Below, piece by piece: positions 26,001 through 41,000 of a stretch of 64,000 nucleotides of DNA. A program made the position numbers and the translations under genes. This stretch comes from Bugula neritina (lineage: Eukaryota; Bryozoa; Gymnolaemata; Cheilostomatida; Bugulidae), in assembly GCA_964035545.1 (NCBI GenBank), contig OZ037766.1:13567222-13631221 (forward strand), given 5' to 3'. Numbering within the stretch: the first letter of the stretch is position 1; every line of letters begins with the position of its first letter. The notes below the pieces were generated by a model that searched no databases, had not been told where the DNA came from, and saw nothing but the letters and a program-made list of their open reading frames with translations.

Positions 26001-29000
26001 TTTCATGTCTTTGCTAACTGTCACTTTATATCTATGCTATTACAACATTTTTGTTACTAAAATGTTTGTTGTAATCACAGCTATTATAAAATGATGATAA
26101 AGTTATTTCATCTCCGCACTCCCTCTTTCTGCTAATACGATGTCACTTTATAGTCTCACTTGGTTCACCTTACCCATCCTCAGTTACTTGCATTTACAAG
26201 TGCCTGGCAAATCTAAATGTATTAAATTTTATATTTAAACTATAATTGTTGTCATATAATACAGAAAATTAGAGGTCAAGTTTTTAACAAGCTGTTACAC
26301 AAATTAGTTGCTTTTAATTAAATATCATTTGGTTAATATTCAAGTTGGATTGGGTGAATTCATTTTTAATCGATTAACCTATTTTGCTTAGAGAGGCGAA
26401 GCTTACTAAGGAGAAGTCAATTGCAAAGTCCAAGAACTCTAGACTTGCCCCGGACCCTAAGCCGGCACCCCCACCAGCAGATCCTGTCAGCGCTATCAAT
26501 GTGATTATTCTGTTTGACGTTGCTGATGACGTGTGCCTGAAGAGATCTGCCGGTCGATATGGTGAGAGTTTATAAGGATATGAGTAGCTTCTTACATGCT
26601 CTTTGGTGCTGCTTATTGCATTTTATTGTTATCTATAGTTAGGTAACAGTTTTTATTCCTTCATGAGGTTTAAAAACTATTTTCTTAATTTCTTTGAAAG
26701 ATTTTGCTGCGTTTAATTGTTCTGTATTGCATAGTTGAACAGTGTGGAGTTGTACAATTAGTCTTTTTAAAGATTAATTACTATTGTTTATGTAGAAATT
26801 AATTAGTGAAGAATTTACTGTGTAATATTTTGCTATGTATAGCTGCTGTAGACGTCGATGCCGTTTTAATCATCTGCCTTATTCTATTTCTGCTAATTTC
26901 TAGTCTGACGTAATTTTCAGGAAATGAACTTCAAAATTTATGGATTTTACTGAACTAGGAAACACTGGCATGGGTTGCAATGTGTATTGTGCACTATTTT
27001 TACATCATATTTTATCACTTTGATATTAAACCATTTAGAGGCTCAATTATCTCAAAAGCAATACCATCAAGAGTTCAATCCTCCACCAGAGGGCAGTATA
27101 ACTGGTGTACAGAGTCAAGAGCAAATAACTACTGTTAGTGATGCAGCATATGATGAACAACAGGTACCCTGTATATTGATAGTATCTGTTTAATAATATC
27201 CTGTTATATTTAGTTTAATGATTTTGTGTGAGGAAAGTGGAGTAGGAAAAACTATTCAGTTTGTAGTACTTGAAAAGAAGTACTTACTATAATGGCTGGC
27301 TGTTTTAGGTACAAACTAGAATCACTGGATTCTTAGACCACTGGCCCAAGATAGAGAAATGGTTTACCAAGTTTGGTATCATAAGAAAAGTTGATGCTTC
27401 TCTTGAACAAACTTCTCTCTACCTGGAAACAGAGAATATTATAGAAGATACTTTGGATCGTGTAAGTGTTTCGAACATTACGTTGAAATAGTGTAAGTGT
27501 TGTGGACATTATGTTTAAATAGTGTAAGTGTTTCGGACATTATGTTTAAATAGTGTAAGTGTTTCGAGCATTATGTTTAAATATAGTTACGAATATAAAT
27601 GTTAATAAATATGTTAAGAACTTTTATCAAAAGTGGTTGTCCTTACCTTTTAAGGTAAAGACTCCGTAGATTTTTCTCATCAATCTTTATGGATTACAAT
27701 TAGTAAAACCAGTGATAGTTTAAACAGGAAGCTGAGGCACCTGTCCATAAAGCATATAAAGTTTATTTAGAACTGAGATCCCATTGCTCGACATTCTATG
27801 GATGTTTTGTTTTTCTCTTATTCTATTTACTTTTTTCTTAATGAGAAAAGGTCAATTTTAATGCCTCAATGTGTACCATTTCTGTCTCATTTTAGTTGCT
27901 TCAAAGAGGAAAGTATGAGCCTGTGCCAGAACCAGAGCCAGTTCCCGAGCCAGAGCCTGAACCTGAGCCTCCTCGGGAGCCTACACCACCACCCCCTCCT
28001 CCACCAGTGGAAGAGGAACCTAGAGCCAGTTCCAGGTCATCTAAGAAAGGTATAACTATGTTATTCTCTCACTTAGTATAAACTTTCATTATATAAATGG
28101 TGTGTTAGGAATTTTGATTGGCTATTAGAATTCTTGCTGAATACTGCAAATTTTATTTTCATGATTTTTAAAACAGGAAATTGAAATTGTCTGAATATTA
28201 TTTGCTTTTAATGATTGGCTTAAATTTTGTTTAGTTACATAATGATGCATTTCTAAATACAGGCAAAAAGAAAGGAAAAGGTAAACAGTTATCTGTTTAT
28301 GTAAGAAATAGCCTGTGCTCTATAGTTAGTATTCTGTATAGCTTTTGCTTTATATCTAGTAGCCTATGTTCTAAAACTAGTAGCGTCTAGGTCTAGTAAT
28401 GTATGTTCTAGGTCTAGTAGTGTATATTCTAGGTCTAGTAGTCTATGTTCTAGGTCTAGAAGCCTATGTTCTAGGTCTAGCAGTTTGTATTCTATGAATA
28501 GTAGTATCTGCTATGAGACTGGTAGTCATTGCTCTAGATCTAGTGCCTGTGCTTTAAGTCTAGGAGTTTTAGTTTTCTGACTCAATTTATATGTCCTTAG
28601 AAATAAGCTAAACAGCTCATAGTCTCCTTACATTTAAACAAGTTGATTGAACAGAGTAAATAATTATATTAGAATATAAAACACTTAGTCAGTAACTGCA
28701 ATTGGTGACAATGTTATGTATTTGCCCATACTAGTAGCATAGCCTCTGTAGACCATTTACTTGCACTAAGTTGTAAGAAAACTATGTTTGTCAAAAAATT
28801 CCTACCACTGCTTTATTTTTTGTTTATATGGAAAATTATTCTATGTTTTTGGGTATTTCTCTATACTTTTATTTTTGTTTTAATTTTGGTTTGCATAAAA
28901 CATGTTGCATATATACTTTAACAGTTGCGATTATTATTTTGTACTGTTTTTTTGTGCTGCAATTATGCATCCTTTAATTTTGTGTTAAAGTAACTAATTA

Positions 29001-32000
29001 ATTGACAATTTTGTGGCTTCAATTTTTTTCTCTGCAAATCTCCAGCTATATCCACTGCTTTGGATATTATTATATATAAATGATTAGCTAAAATTAAAGT
29101 ACTAAATGTTGTGTTTGTAACATGCATTTAAAGGATTGATATAATGTATAAATTTGCAAAAACAAGTTTCTTTAGTACATGGGAACTTTTTAGTCTGCAG
29201 CATACATTGTAGGTCTGTCAGTATTAAATGTTTTTTATTTAAATGTACACTTTGAGAGGTGAAACGTTTTCTTTGATTTATATCAACTAATATAAAAATA
29301 TTTGAATTAACATGTGGCGATGTAATGTATACATGCGATACACATACGCAGGTTCGGGTAAAGGCAGTAAAGATAAATCACCTTCTAAAAGCTCCAGTAG
29401 TAAAAAACGGGGAGAAAGTGAGTCGCCCAAGCGTTCTAGCAGCAGTAAGGGCTCAGCTAAGAAAGGTGGTAAAGGTTCGTGAGACAGACTGGCATCAGTC
29501 GTTTTTTCTGTTACATTCCTATTCATTACTCATTACTCTTTGTTACAGAGGCTGATGTAATAGGTAAAATTTTCTCTAATACGGCATGTTTTTGTCAATA
29601 CACTAACGTGGAGTTAAAATCAACAACTATTAGTCAGCTAGTAAATATGTGTATTATTTGTTTCCACTGGCGATTTTATTTTTTTAAATACACTTGCACC
29701 GAGAAGTTAGATGCCAACTAGTAAAATCAAATTCTCTATTGGTTTCTAGTCAACAAAAATGTGATTCGTTTATTTTTAGTAAATCCCTATAATTTTTCAC
29801 CACTGCTCTATTTGCTGTTTTAATATATTAGTTTTGCACCTCTGACTTGCAGTTTCTACAGCAGAACAAATTCATGTAATTTTATTGTAATTTGCATCAT
29901 TGGTTTACAACAACCTGTCAGCACACAAACGATGCATGTATGTGCATTTGAATGACGCTACCTAATTTTTTTCCAGTACAAGTTGTTGATTATAAATTAT
30001 GTGAATGAATATGTATATCTTGATCTTTCAAGGCAATTTAAAGATCTTTCAAGGATTTATAAGCAATATTTGTATACTAATTTAGATGGTGGCAAAAGAA
30101 AAAGTATGGCATACTAGCTTTGTTATTCAGTTTGTTTTTCTTAACAAAAAAATAATTTTTTTTACCATGTTATAGCTAGCAATGTTTGATTTTCAAACAG
30201 TTATGTTCCACTTTACTTTGTTGGTTGTTGGGTTTCTTTTGGAATGCTATTTTTGTTGTGCAAACTGATACAAATTTGAAAGTTTCTGCTGAATGCATTC
30301 CCCATTGATACAATCTGGTCTAAATTCTTATTAAAAGCTTAATTATCTGTCTCATGAACTATATTCAATTATTACCAAGATCAATCATGCGGCAAAGTTG
30401 TAAATAATTATCTTTTTAGAATATGAAAATAGAAATCATATTCTAAATAACATTGCAAATGTTGAAACTCAAAACTTAAACTAACTGACACTTGATTACT
30501 GATTTCAGATTCTTTTGTTGATGATTTTAGAATCTGGTAAGAAAGGCAGAAAATCAAAGACGCCTGAGCCGGAACCCGAGCCTGAGGTTCCAGTAGAACC
30601 TGTGGGCACCCCACCACCCGCCCCTGGCTCTGAGATGTATGAGTATGTAGACCAGCCAATTGAACTGGTAAGTTTAAGTGAGTTCTATATAGGATAACTT
30701 TGTATCAGTGGAAAAAACTTTCTCACTGTATTAAGTGGCAAACTGGTATAACAGTTGTTTGCAAATGAATTAATAAGTTTAATTGGTTAAGTATAAGGTG
30801 AGGCAGCCTGGGATAACATGTGAAGTGAGTTTTTCATGTGTGCTCTTTAATATCTGTGTTGGTTTTTAATTCTTACTACTGGGTAAGTAAATGTTGTGAG
30901 GTTTTTAACCCAACAGTAGCATTCATTTACCATGTCTAGCTCTGTTGAATATGTATATAAATACTGTTTGTTGCCATGGTTACAGCCTCTAGCCCAGTGC
31001 CTGGCTCCACATTGGGAGGCTATAGAGAATACATACATAGACTTGTCTAAACACACCTTCCATGATATCAGATGTGAGAGAGAGAAGATTATTCGATACT
31101 TTTATAACATGCGAAAAGATTTTTTGAAATACTTGAAGAGGCCAGACTCCAAACAAGACTTTGTTGATCAGTGGCTGGCGGTTTGTTGATATATATAAAT
31201 AAGCTATTTATTGTTTTAATATATTGCAGATCGATGAAACACTAAAAGTCAGCATGCGCTGCCAATATTACATAATATATAGTACGAGTAGAGTTTGTGT
31301 TTTCTCTGCTTAGGACTACAACCAAGTTGCAGACGACATGAGAAACGATGAAGAGACTATGAGCGAGTTGCATCAGAAAGTTGACGACTTGAGAGAGAGG
31401 TTGTGGAACATCTGTGATGAGCGGAAGTTGCAGGCGGAGTCCGAGAGACAGGATATTATGAATGACGGGTGGCTGGAGGACAGACTCGGCATCGTCTCAA
31501 ATCATTATATCACACAGATGCAGGTATAAGCTATGTCGCTAGTTTTGTGACTTTATGGCAATTTTAATTTTCAAATTGTTTTATATAACTTTTTGTTGAA
31601 AACATTATAAAACTGCATACACTTTCATGTACCCGCTAAAGACAGCGAACCAACGAATAAAATGCATATTTACAAACATGTAGGCATACTGTGTGTGTGG
31701 TCTTATGCAGGCGGAAGTTGATAGGTTCCAAGATACAGTCCAACTGCTGAAAGACTACTACCGAGGTATGGAGGGACACATCCCTGATGAGGCTAAATCT
31801 GATTACGCCAGATTGCCACTCATTGAGCTTCCTGTTGTGGATAAGTCAGCAGAAGCAAACAAGACATCCGACACGCCAGCTGGTAAATTTATCTGTAGGC
31901 CTTAAGTTGCCTTTATACCTTTAAGATTTTCGGTCAGAAATTCAATTTGGCCGGGTTGAAATTTCTCTGAGTTGCATTGCATTGTAAAAGCCACTGGTAG

Positions 32001-35000
32001 AAATTTTTATACTGTGATAACTTAATCGGCCGATTTCAGAATAATACTCAAAAGGAGTAATAACTCCTTGTAAATATCGTTATTTAGTTATGACTTTGGC
32101 AATTACATGACGTACTTATGTTAATAACTATATCGCCTACGCCTTCTCAATTATCGCCTTTATTCTGTCAACTTCACAAATTCACGACGTTTACAAAGGG
32201 CATCAAATAGCGATTAAGCGAGTCAAATTTCAATTTTAGAAAGTGAGCAACCGCATCAATATGATTTCAACGATTTTAAGTTTGCCTATAAAGGGGTACC
32301 TAGACAAGCATTATTAACTGAAACTCGGACCTTTTTTCAGCAGAGGTATAAACGCAACTTTAACCTATATGTGATAGTTGAGAGTACACATATATTTAAT
32401 ACTCACGCAAGTCACTATCCCTGTGAGAACCCCTGATAGAAAAGGTTTTTTAAATCGAGTTAAAGACTTATTCAATGGTGACAAAGGTGCAATTAATACT
32501 GGATGCTCTTCCTAACATCACCGCCGGTGTTGGGACTTGAACCACTTACCTTGTGTTTACTAGGTCAGCACTCTAACCACTACACAATGACTGCTGCCTG
32601 CACATCTATTTAATGAATATTATTGAAAGCTCCTATTATTATTCAAGTTTGTTTAACCTTGTTTCAGTTTTGGATAATTTGGAGTAATAATATGGAATTT
32701 AGTTAAATTGTGAATATATATATATATTTAGATTATAATTGCTGCAGACCATGTAAGTCTCTGTTTTATTATTAAAGACTTCACGTAATTTCAGATTCTG
32801 AGGTTAAGCAGCCAACTCCGACCCCTGATGTTGAGAAAACCCCGTCAAAACCCAAGAGTCCAAAGGGTGCTAGGTCTAGATCTGCCACTCCTAAAGGAGG
32901 TAGGAAAAGAGGGAAGAGTGCCAAGAAGGAGGAGGAGCCCCCGCCATCATCTCCACCTCCAGTCGCAACTCCTGGTCGCAGGTATGTGACTCGTTTCTTT
33001 CGGCAGCAGTAAATATCTAGAGTATAGTTATACAAGTATATGCTGTCATCTACCATCATGTAGAGAATGTTATATGCTCATAGATACTTTTACATTATTT
33101 TGTTGACTACTTCGTGTTATGTACTTTCAGCAATTGAATTGGACTTTTTAGTACTTTTTAAAATAAGTATTTAGCAATTTAGTATATAGTTTTTAAAAAC
33201 CATTATGTATGTTTAGCCCTAGTCCCGTCGAAAAGAGGGTAGAATGGGTTATGGTACCGAGGTAATATCTCCATGTATATTCGCACCACGTGTTCATGTA
33301 CATTAGAGTATTATTTTGACAACTTGTTTCCTTTTATTATTTGGGAACCATCACCTTTCTCGATTACTGAAATATAGTCAATCAGTGTTGTATCTCCACA
33401 ACACAATCATTATTCTGTTATGTAACGGTTATGCCTCACTGCCCTTTTTAGTTGTCACTCGCACTCTACCAAACTTTCTCTCTTATAGTTTCATCATCTA
33501 CAAGCTTATATATTATTTATTGCATTAATTTATTTCTTTTGATACAAAGAAGTTTGCTAATTTAGTGTCTGTTTGTATTAGAGCTTTGCCTGCAGTCTGC
33601 AATGAACTCTGTTACTATGAAGTATAATATATTTCACATTCTGTATAGAATTCCACTGATGCCGAGGAGGAAACCAGAGTCAGAAGCTGACACCCAAGTG
33701 CCATCTGCCACTCCTGCTAAAGGTGACCAGAAAAAGGACAAAGCAGCCAAAGGTTAGTAGCAGTGCCTGGAAATTATTTTGAGACATCCTCAAATACTAT
33801 TGTAAAATAAGTAGACTCAGTACGATATATTAGTTGCAATCGAATTGAAGGAGTTATCTGTCCATTTGCTCACACAAGTTTTTAGTAGTGATTAACCTAA
33901 TATTTTGCAGTCAACTTTTAAAAACCTACTCACTGATTGTAAGTGTAAGCAAGTTCTACAGTAAAATAATAGAATGAAGTCACACCTTGCAGTTCCATAC
34001 TCTACAGGACAAGATTATCTTGGTGTTGTAGATTATGAACCTAATTATTTATTGTAAATTTCTAATTTGAAAAATTATTGGTTTTGAGTGAAGAATACTT
34101 TCAGTTATCCCATTGTGAGGTTCATTCTCTTTTCATTTTAGAAATGTTTTTTCTCATATTTAAAATTAATAAAATCACAACATATGTAAATAATTTAAAA
34201 CCACAGACAAAATATTCCATGCTTTCTTTTTTACCTCTGTATCATATATTTTGTTCGGTCTCATATATGATATTCTGTCTCGTATATGATATTCTATATT
34301 ATATATTATATTTTGTTTTATATATTATATTCTGTTTCATATATTATATTTTCTCATATATTATATTTTTTCATATATTATATTTTGTACCATATATTAT
34401 ATTCTGTATCATATATTATATTCTGTATCATATATTATACTCTGTATCATATATATTCCATTCTGTATCATATATTATATTCTGTATCATATATTATATT
34501 TTCTCATATATTATATTTTGTATCATATATTATATTGTCTCGTATATTCTATTCTGTATCATATATTATACTCTGTTTCATATATTCTGCTGTACTTTAG
34601 CTGGAGGTAAAAAGAGTATAGCTGCAGTTCCTAGTGAAGAGAATTCAGAGAGTCCCACCCAGCTAGTTGTAAAAGATCCAGATGAGAAACTTATACTAGA
34701 CTCCTTTGACAATGGTATCAAAGCTTTGTTCAAAATTGTAAGTTTTTCTTTCTCCTCTTATTTGTATTTAATTCAACATTTCTTTTATTTAAACCAATTG
34801 AATTTACCTACAGCACTATTGCATGCATTTGCTATCAAGAAACGGTATTATATGCAGTCTTGACTCCAAATTTTAAGTGGCTTTTGCAGATTTTCGGAGG
34901 TTTATCTCGCTACGCACTCCTTAAGGGGGAACATCATGTGTCAATATCTTTGATATATATTTAAGATTCAGGTTTTGTTGAGGATTCTAGCATTTATTTC

Positions 35001-38000
35001 TGTTGTTTTTTAAATAAAATAAACTTAAAATCAGAAGCAGCTTGTAAGATTTTAGCATATTCTTCTGTCCTTTGAACCTATTAATTAGAATGTAATTGAA
35101 TGTGCTGATATATGCTGAATCTCTACTGTTTACAATACTTTGGTTTATACAGATGGGTGCTTCAACTTTTAAAAATATAACAAGGAAAGCTAAGATTAGC
35201 TTTAAGGAATGTATAGACCTACAGTGTGTAATATCAAGTAGCAAATAATACTTAGAGTAAAGTTTAAGTTGCAGGTTTCTACTAACAAGTCCCCTATGCT
35301 TTTGTATTATTACACTAGATAGAAAATAATTCTAAATGTTATAATTTTACCCGTTATGTTTTGTAAGCATTGTACTGTTAGCGGTTGAGGTGTGTTTATA
35401 TTTCCTGGAAAACAAGACAAGAATTCTGTGGAGTATCTTTCATAATGCAAGAAATTTTAGTGTAATTTTTCTTCTTAACGAAATTGACTTCTTGAATGAA
35501 AATGGTGAAAGTATAAACGCACCTTTAGTTTAGCTCCTATAATGTTGGGGTGTGAGGGCTTCTGTATATGAAATATTTGTAGTACAGTTCTACCCTGCTA
35601 AGGAACTGAGGCAATGCCTACACTTAGTATAATATAATATAATATGGTTATCCATCTAATGGGCATTAAAATTTGTTTTATAGAATTATGTGAAAGTCTG
35701 TGAATGCTAAAAAGTTGGTTTTCTGTGTATAAGTCTAGCAGTAGTCTATTGTACAGTAAGTAACACATGTCATGAGAAAGTGTATGTGTGTCATCTCACA
35801 GGTGGCTCAAGAGGAAGCCTTGAAGAAAGCCGCAGAGGAGGCTGAAATGGAAGCAGCGATTGCAGCAGCTGCTGAAAAAGACAAGGCTGCCAAAGCCGAA
35901 AAGAAACCAGCTGGTGGTAAGAAGGGCAAAAGTCGTAGCCCCAGTCCCAAAAAAGGTGGAAAGGGCAAAGACAAGGCACCAGCAGCGGCACCCGTAGTTG
36001 CACCTACACCACAGCCAAGTTTGTAGACTAGCTCATTGTATATGTTGTAAATATACGTTAGAACAGAATGGCATTTGTTTTTGGCAGTTTTTAACATTTA
36101 TCAAAATTTTTCTTCAATTCCACAATATATTAAGTCTGAAAATTGATAATATTTAAACTTGAAGTATTCATTGCAAATATTAAAGTTATAACACAAAGTC
36201 ACTGGAATAAGAAAACATTTTAGAGTGTGAATTTAAAAAACAAGATAGAAGCAGACCACTTCAGTCTTGTACAAATCGAATGCTCTGCATTTCTTACCAG
36301 TCAAGTGTAAGCAAGCAAGTAGACACTGTGCTTTGGCAGCTGAAAGCAAGATTATCTTTCAATCCTAATTACATTTTTATGACTTCAAATACTTAGCTGT
36401 TTGCTAAAATGACAGGTTTTTATACTCAAGTTGAGCTATTTGAATGATGTCACGTGAGCAGTCGGCAGCACTGTAACAAATGGTTGGCCATGTAGCATGG
36501 TAGCAAAAGAAATCATTGTTAATGAAGTTCAATTCCTGAAGCAGATTCGTGTTATTAACCTGGTTGTTTGTGACATGGAAGAGTTTAAGTACCACTGATC
36601 TGTTGAGCAATGCAAAAATGCTCTAATGGTTGAAAACTGGAGTAGCTGGTTTTATCATATTTCACTAAAAGTATATATAACTTTAATGTTTGTTAAAAAT
36701 AGAGTAAGCATGCTCCTGAGATTTCCATGTGGATTCTATAGAGATAAGTTATGAGAACTTCAAAAATATTGCTTTAGATCTAAAAGTTAAAAATGGATGC
36801 CATTTTCATTCACCTTATAGATGTTAACATTGGTTTATAATATGTTATACAAAAATTTAGTACATAAAACTATGTTGTTTAGCCAGTGGTGTTGTCGTAG
36901 TAACTATTGTAACTACAGCCACTGTTTCAGTGGTGGATAAAATTTTGATTTGGTTGCATTAAGCCATTCAGCTAAAAGTTATCTTGGAGATATGTATGTA
37001 GTTGGTTTTGCATGACTATCTTTCAGTTATGTATTGTTTAAAATTAAATCTTCAGTTATCATTTTGTAAATATGTGTATTTTAATATTTATTAGTTAAAA
37101 ACCCTTTATCTATTCACTTGCACCAACAGGTCGAAATTACTGCCAAGTGTGAGCTGGATTTAGTAAAGCTCATATATAGTCTTATAATAACTACTCTACT
37201 ATTTTTCACTATTACACATTTAATTGCTCTTATAGCTTGGTCATACCTTGTTTCACTTTGATAATACCTAATTAATGTTTTTTTTTGCTTTTTTCATGAA
37301 TTATTTTAAATGTAGGAAAACATCAAATGATTTACTTTTGAAATTTAACTTTGTATGTTGCCAGACATATAGTAATTATTAACACAATTTACACTTTCTG
37401 TGGGAATATGGATAATTGAAGACTCTAAAATCTATCCATGTTGCAGGTGAGGAAACTGAGGAGGAGAAAGAAAAGAAAAAGCTCAAAGAGAAAGCTAGAG
37501 AGGAATTCTTTGCTGCTATCAAGTTTGAAGGTATGAGTTAAGATTTTTAGCAAACTACGTAGTTCACTTCTGGTGGTCTGATCGCTTACATGTATTATAA
37601 TTAATATCTTGATAAATACACTTAGCTCGATATCTAACAGAATGTGGTTGATATGTTATTCTCCTACTTTTCACAAACAGTTCTCATTTTTTGCACAAGT
37701 TCAAGATTGAAAGTTTCCTGTGTGTTGAATAAGCACTTGCACATCTTTAGTTATGTTGTTTTATTTTGGCTCATCAAGTGGTTTATTGATTTGTAATTTT
37801 AAGAATATACTGCTACTGATAGATTTATATTATGTTATCTCTTTCAATGCAGAAAGTGCTTGTAAGACCAGACTGGAGCTCATTAAGTTGGTAGCCGTTA
37901 AAAGTCTAAACGATTTGAAGAACAAAGCAGACGATGTTTACAAAGATCTCAATGATTGGCTAGGAGCCAGATTTCTCAAAGAGATTGAAAGGTACTCATT

Positions 38001-41000
38001 CACTCGCAGCACACAGGAACAAATTATAGATATAAATATAAAACATACTTGATAAAAAGATATTAAAAGATTTAGTGCAGTATATTAGTTCATACGTCTG
38101 TCACTTGGATCTCAAGGAAAGACTGTTCGTATAATTATCGAGCCCAATAGATGATTTTTTTCGTTACTGTTGGACTTCTCAATGGTATGCTGATCCAGTA
38201 TCATTATAGCGTAGTTTGATAGTAGTAAAGAAATGAATGGCTAAATTTTTTTGCAAACATACGTTAGTGGAGATTTATAAATTTTTCAAGCTTGTCTGTG
38301 CTCTCTTTTGTGATCGGACTAGTCACTAGACTATGCAGAGGCTGCATACGTAATGATGAGAATATATGAGCTATATAGAATGTCAGCAGACACTGTTCAT
38401 TAACCCCCATTCTCTTTAGTATAATAATCTGTTAAATACAGTTATATTACCACACCATTGTGTGTTAATACAGCCTTCATTCTTGTTATGATGTAGCATT
38501 GATCATATGTCTGAAAAGATGAGGCATGCTATTGAGAGTCGAAACAAGTTGAAGGAGCAGATAATTCTTGTGCAAGAAGACTTCCTCATTGCTGAGGTAC
38601 GTTGTGAACACATGTGTTGGTGCATTGAATATATATGACTTTGTAAAGTAAAACATGTGTTTTTACATTGAATTGTTACATTGAATGTATGTGTTAGTTA
38701 ATTATATGCAATTTTGTGTGTCTAATAAGTTATGCTTTGCCGCTAGCTACTGCCAGCCAGGTGTTAGTTGTGTTATGAATTTGTTTTTTGCTCTAAGTTT
38801 AGAATGTGTGTGTATAATTTGTGTATGTAGTATGTGTAGTGTGTGTATAGTATGTGTATAATATGTGTATAGGGTATGTGTAGTATGTGTATAGTGTGTG
38901 TGTGTATAGTGTGTGATCATGTTTGTAAGTTACTATAAGTTAATTCTGTCCTCAGGATGTTTACTTAGAGGTAAGGTTCCAAGGTTAAGTCTGAGGACAT
39001 CAAATCACGTACATCATTTCTGCCCTCCCTGAATATAATCACTAAATCTTATTATTTAGTTCCCAACCACATGACGTCTGCATGCTAATTAGTTTACTAC
39101 AAAATAGTAATATATTTCTTACACATAGTTCCCAATATGGATAGCAAGTTTACCATTTTTAATTTGCCATTGTTACTTATTTTTAAAGTTTTCGCTATCT
39201 GCTTTTGTATTTTATAAATAAAACACTCATTGTTAACTTCAGTTGTTGAAGGGAGTTTTGTTGTGGCATGAGCATGTGTACAGTATTAGCTGTCTTTCCT
39301 TTCAGGACGTGAAGACAATGCGGACACCGAGTCCTCCGCCCCGCCCCCCACCATTAGAACCTTCTCACTCTGAGTATTTTACCATTACTCAGCTGCTTTC
39401 ATTATATACACAGGTATCTATCAGTGTGTATGAATATATGATAGCTTTACTATTATCAATATATTATTTCCTATACACTTAACATTACCTTGGTACAGAT
39501 CACTTACTCTACATTCTATACAAGATTAAATGATATCTTTTCAATGCTTTTGTAAATGTTTTTGTTGCACTTTTTTGGGGAATTTTTTTCACATTATGTG
39601 AGAATGAGCAAGGCTTTGCAGTGAAACAGAGAAATGGTAAATGGCACGAGGCTTGAGTGTTTGCAAATTAGTATATTCTGCCAACCTGTGTTAGACAGTT
39701 GAATGTATCTAATTGTAGTTCACACTAGTGGCTCATGACGGAGTCATATCTGTGAAGAGTTTTATAGACATATTCAATGAGTTCACCTCGCTGACTCATG
39801 GCATGGAAATGCTGCCAGACTACTGGATGAACATTCAGCTGCCTCAGGTTAGCTTCACACCAGAAGTCTTTTATGACTAAGTTGTAATAATTTGTGACGG
39901 TTCCCAAGCCGCTGCTTTACATGCACTAAATGTATGTCTGTTACATGCCATGTTTTACAAAGTTATGCATTAGAAGTATTGCAGTGAAGAGTTATCTCTA
40001 CTTGTAATAAATCTTCAAACTCACTAACTGGTAGTATAATTTAAACTTAGAGATTGTGTACATTCTCTCATTGCTGAGTGAAATTGGGTATAATTGGTGT
40101 GAAAAACCCAAGTATTCCATTAATTTGAAAACTTTCTAAAAAATATGTATCAGTAGTATGACAGGCTCGTCCGCACACGTTAGTTATGTTAGCATATAAA
40201 ATAACTTTGAGATAAGAAAATATGAATTATTTTATTTTTTTGGTGATTGGAAATGTTGCAGCTTCAAGATTTGGCTTCCATGCTATCATTTGATGGAGAA
40301 TATATAAATTGGAAGTCCTTCATCGTCGCTGTGGCCCAGCCAATTGCACTGCCTACTAATGATGAACTTATGGAAACCCTTGCTAAGTTTAAAGAGATGG
40401 ACCAAAGGAGTATGGGCTATGTGACAAGAGAACAATATGATAAGGTAGAATCTGGTACACATGGGCAACCTAGCATATCTTTTACATCAAAAACTCTTTG
40501 CATACAGTTGAATGGCTACAATACAACTATAGTAGCATTGATAATAAAGTAGATTGTGAACACTGTAGTTGCGTGGTGACATGTATTGTGGGCTCATACT
40601 GCAAGTTCTAAGGGAAACATAATTGTATTGAGTATATAGGTCTTGTACGGAGATTTTAGCCATTGAAGTGTTTCTTTGGTAATACCTGATCATCCCAGCT
40701 TCTTGCCATTCTGCATAGCACTGTGTGTTGGCCTCTTTTACTATGGAAATCAAACACTTAATAGACTATAAGCATTCAGCATCTAGTTAGTACTGTAGAA
40801 CATTATTTGAATAGTTTTGATAAAAACACACGTTGTGAAAGTTTGGCTACTTTTTAGACTACTTGAAAAGTTTTTTAATTTAAATGTCAACTAACTTTAC
40901 AAATTATGAAATTTATTAGAGAAGTTGAGAACAATTTGGTTAAAATTATGTTCTTCAGTGCTCAGTATTCCAAAAAAAGAGCTGCAAGCCCTCTACCTAA

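Noticed and set aside
27460-28565. CRISPR-like regular repeats
   Set aside because: Contiguous minisatellites without unique spacers, in introns of an animal gene.
34078-34863. 261-codon frame rich in Tyr/Ile/Phe
   Set aside because: It is a minisatellite in a SPEF2 intron joined to the real exon at 34601-34737; the intron part is not coding.
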